NCBI GenBank assembly: GCA_023443925.1
Contig: JAEZSL010000335.1
Span: 1 to 13,500 of the forward strand
DNA length: 13,500 nucleotides
Reading direction: 5' to 3'
Origin: Bacillota bacterium
GTDB taxonomy: Bacteria > Bacillota_A > Clostridia > Lachnospirales > Lachnospiraceae
The notes under the pieces are model-generated. The model did not search any database, was not told the DNA's origin, and saw nothing but the letters and a program-made list of their open reading frames with translations. Below are positions 13,401-13,500 of the stretch, one piece after another. Within the stretch, counting starts at the first letter, position 1, and every line of letters begins with the position of its first letter. The position numbers and the translations under genes were made by a program.

Positions 13401-13444
13401 AATAGTCTCCTTTTAACGGCTTAATTTTATTTAAGTCATTCCTA

Positions 13445-13450
13445 ATTATA
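13445..13450 (-). promoter_or_regulatory. Possible -10 of the cell-wall hydrolase gene
   Basis: The complement of 13445-13450 is a perfect TATAAT, about 45 bases before the ATG. The base stretch 17 further upstream (GAAAAT) is a poor -35 and there is no TG extension, so either another sigma factor or an activator is involved, or the match is chance in AT-rich DNA. The rest of 13451-13500 shows nothing else. Confidence 0.35.
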
Positions 13451-13500
13451 ACTATCAAATTATTACAATTTTCGAACATGTATTAAGATGAGGTAATAAT

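Overview
The window looks like a piece of chromosome from an anaerobic Firmicute, most likely a Lachnospiraceae (Clostridium cluster XIVa) species. This is inferred from the moderately AT-rich DNA, strong AGGAGG-type ribosome binding sites, many U-tailed hairpin terminators, and a gene set typical of that group: Rrf2 regulator, O-acetylhomoserine sulfhydrylase, iron alcohol dehydrogenase, GH127 enzyme, ABC-F protein and SleB-type hydrolase. I see no phage, transposase, tRNA, rRNA or CRISPR.

Layout. 1-2070: an Rrf2-family regulator and metY (O-acetylhomoserine sulfhydrylase), both on the plus strand. Each has its own promoter, and both promoters carry a near-identical palindromic operator, so this looks like a small autoregulated sulfur-amino-acid module. 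2129-4213 (minus): an iron-type alcohol dehydrogenase followed by a lipoprotein, probably one transcript from a near-consensus promoter. 4337-5807 (plus): an Eis-like GNAT acetyltransferase whose promoter abuts a structured repeat. 5900-6505 (minus): a YihX-like HAD phosphatase. 6584-7110: a gene-free stretch with a hairpin array, a second copy of the structured repeat, and about four degenerate 24-27 bp tandem units. 7111-10209: a GH127 beta-L-arabinofuranosidase (minus) divergent from an AraC-type regulator (plus), a likely regulator and target pair for arabinofuranoside use. 10273-12445: an ABC-F ATPase (minus) with its own terminator and a leader of about 380 nt. The leader contains a promoter-embedded palindrome, a 28-codon leader ORF, an intrinsic terminator and a 5-codon ORF with a very strong ribosome binding site. 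This is the architecture of drug-responsive ribosome-mediated attenuation. 12524-13450 (minus): a secreted SleB-type cell-wall hydrolase with an Ala/Glu/Lys tandem-repeat linker.

The signals most worth following are: (1) the ABC-F attenuator leader; (2) the dispersed two-hairpin repeat at 4337-4414 and 6763-6839, whose two copies differ by pairing-preserving changes, next to a modular hairpin array; and (3) the operator shared by the Rrf2 gene and metY.
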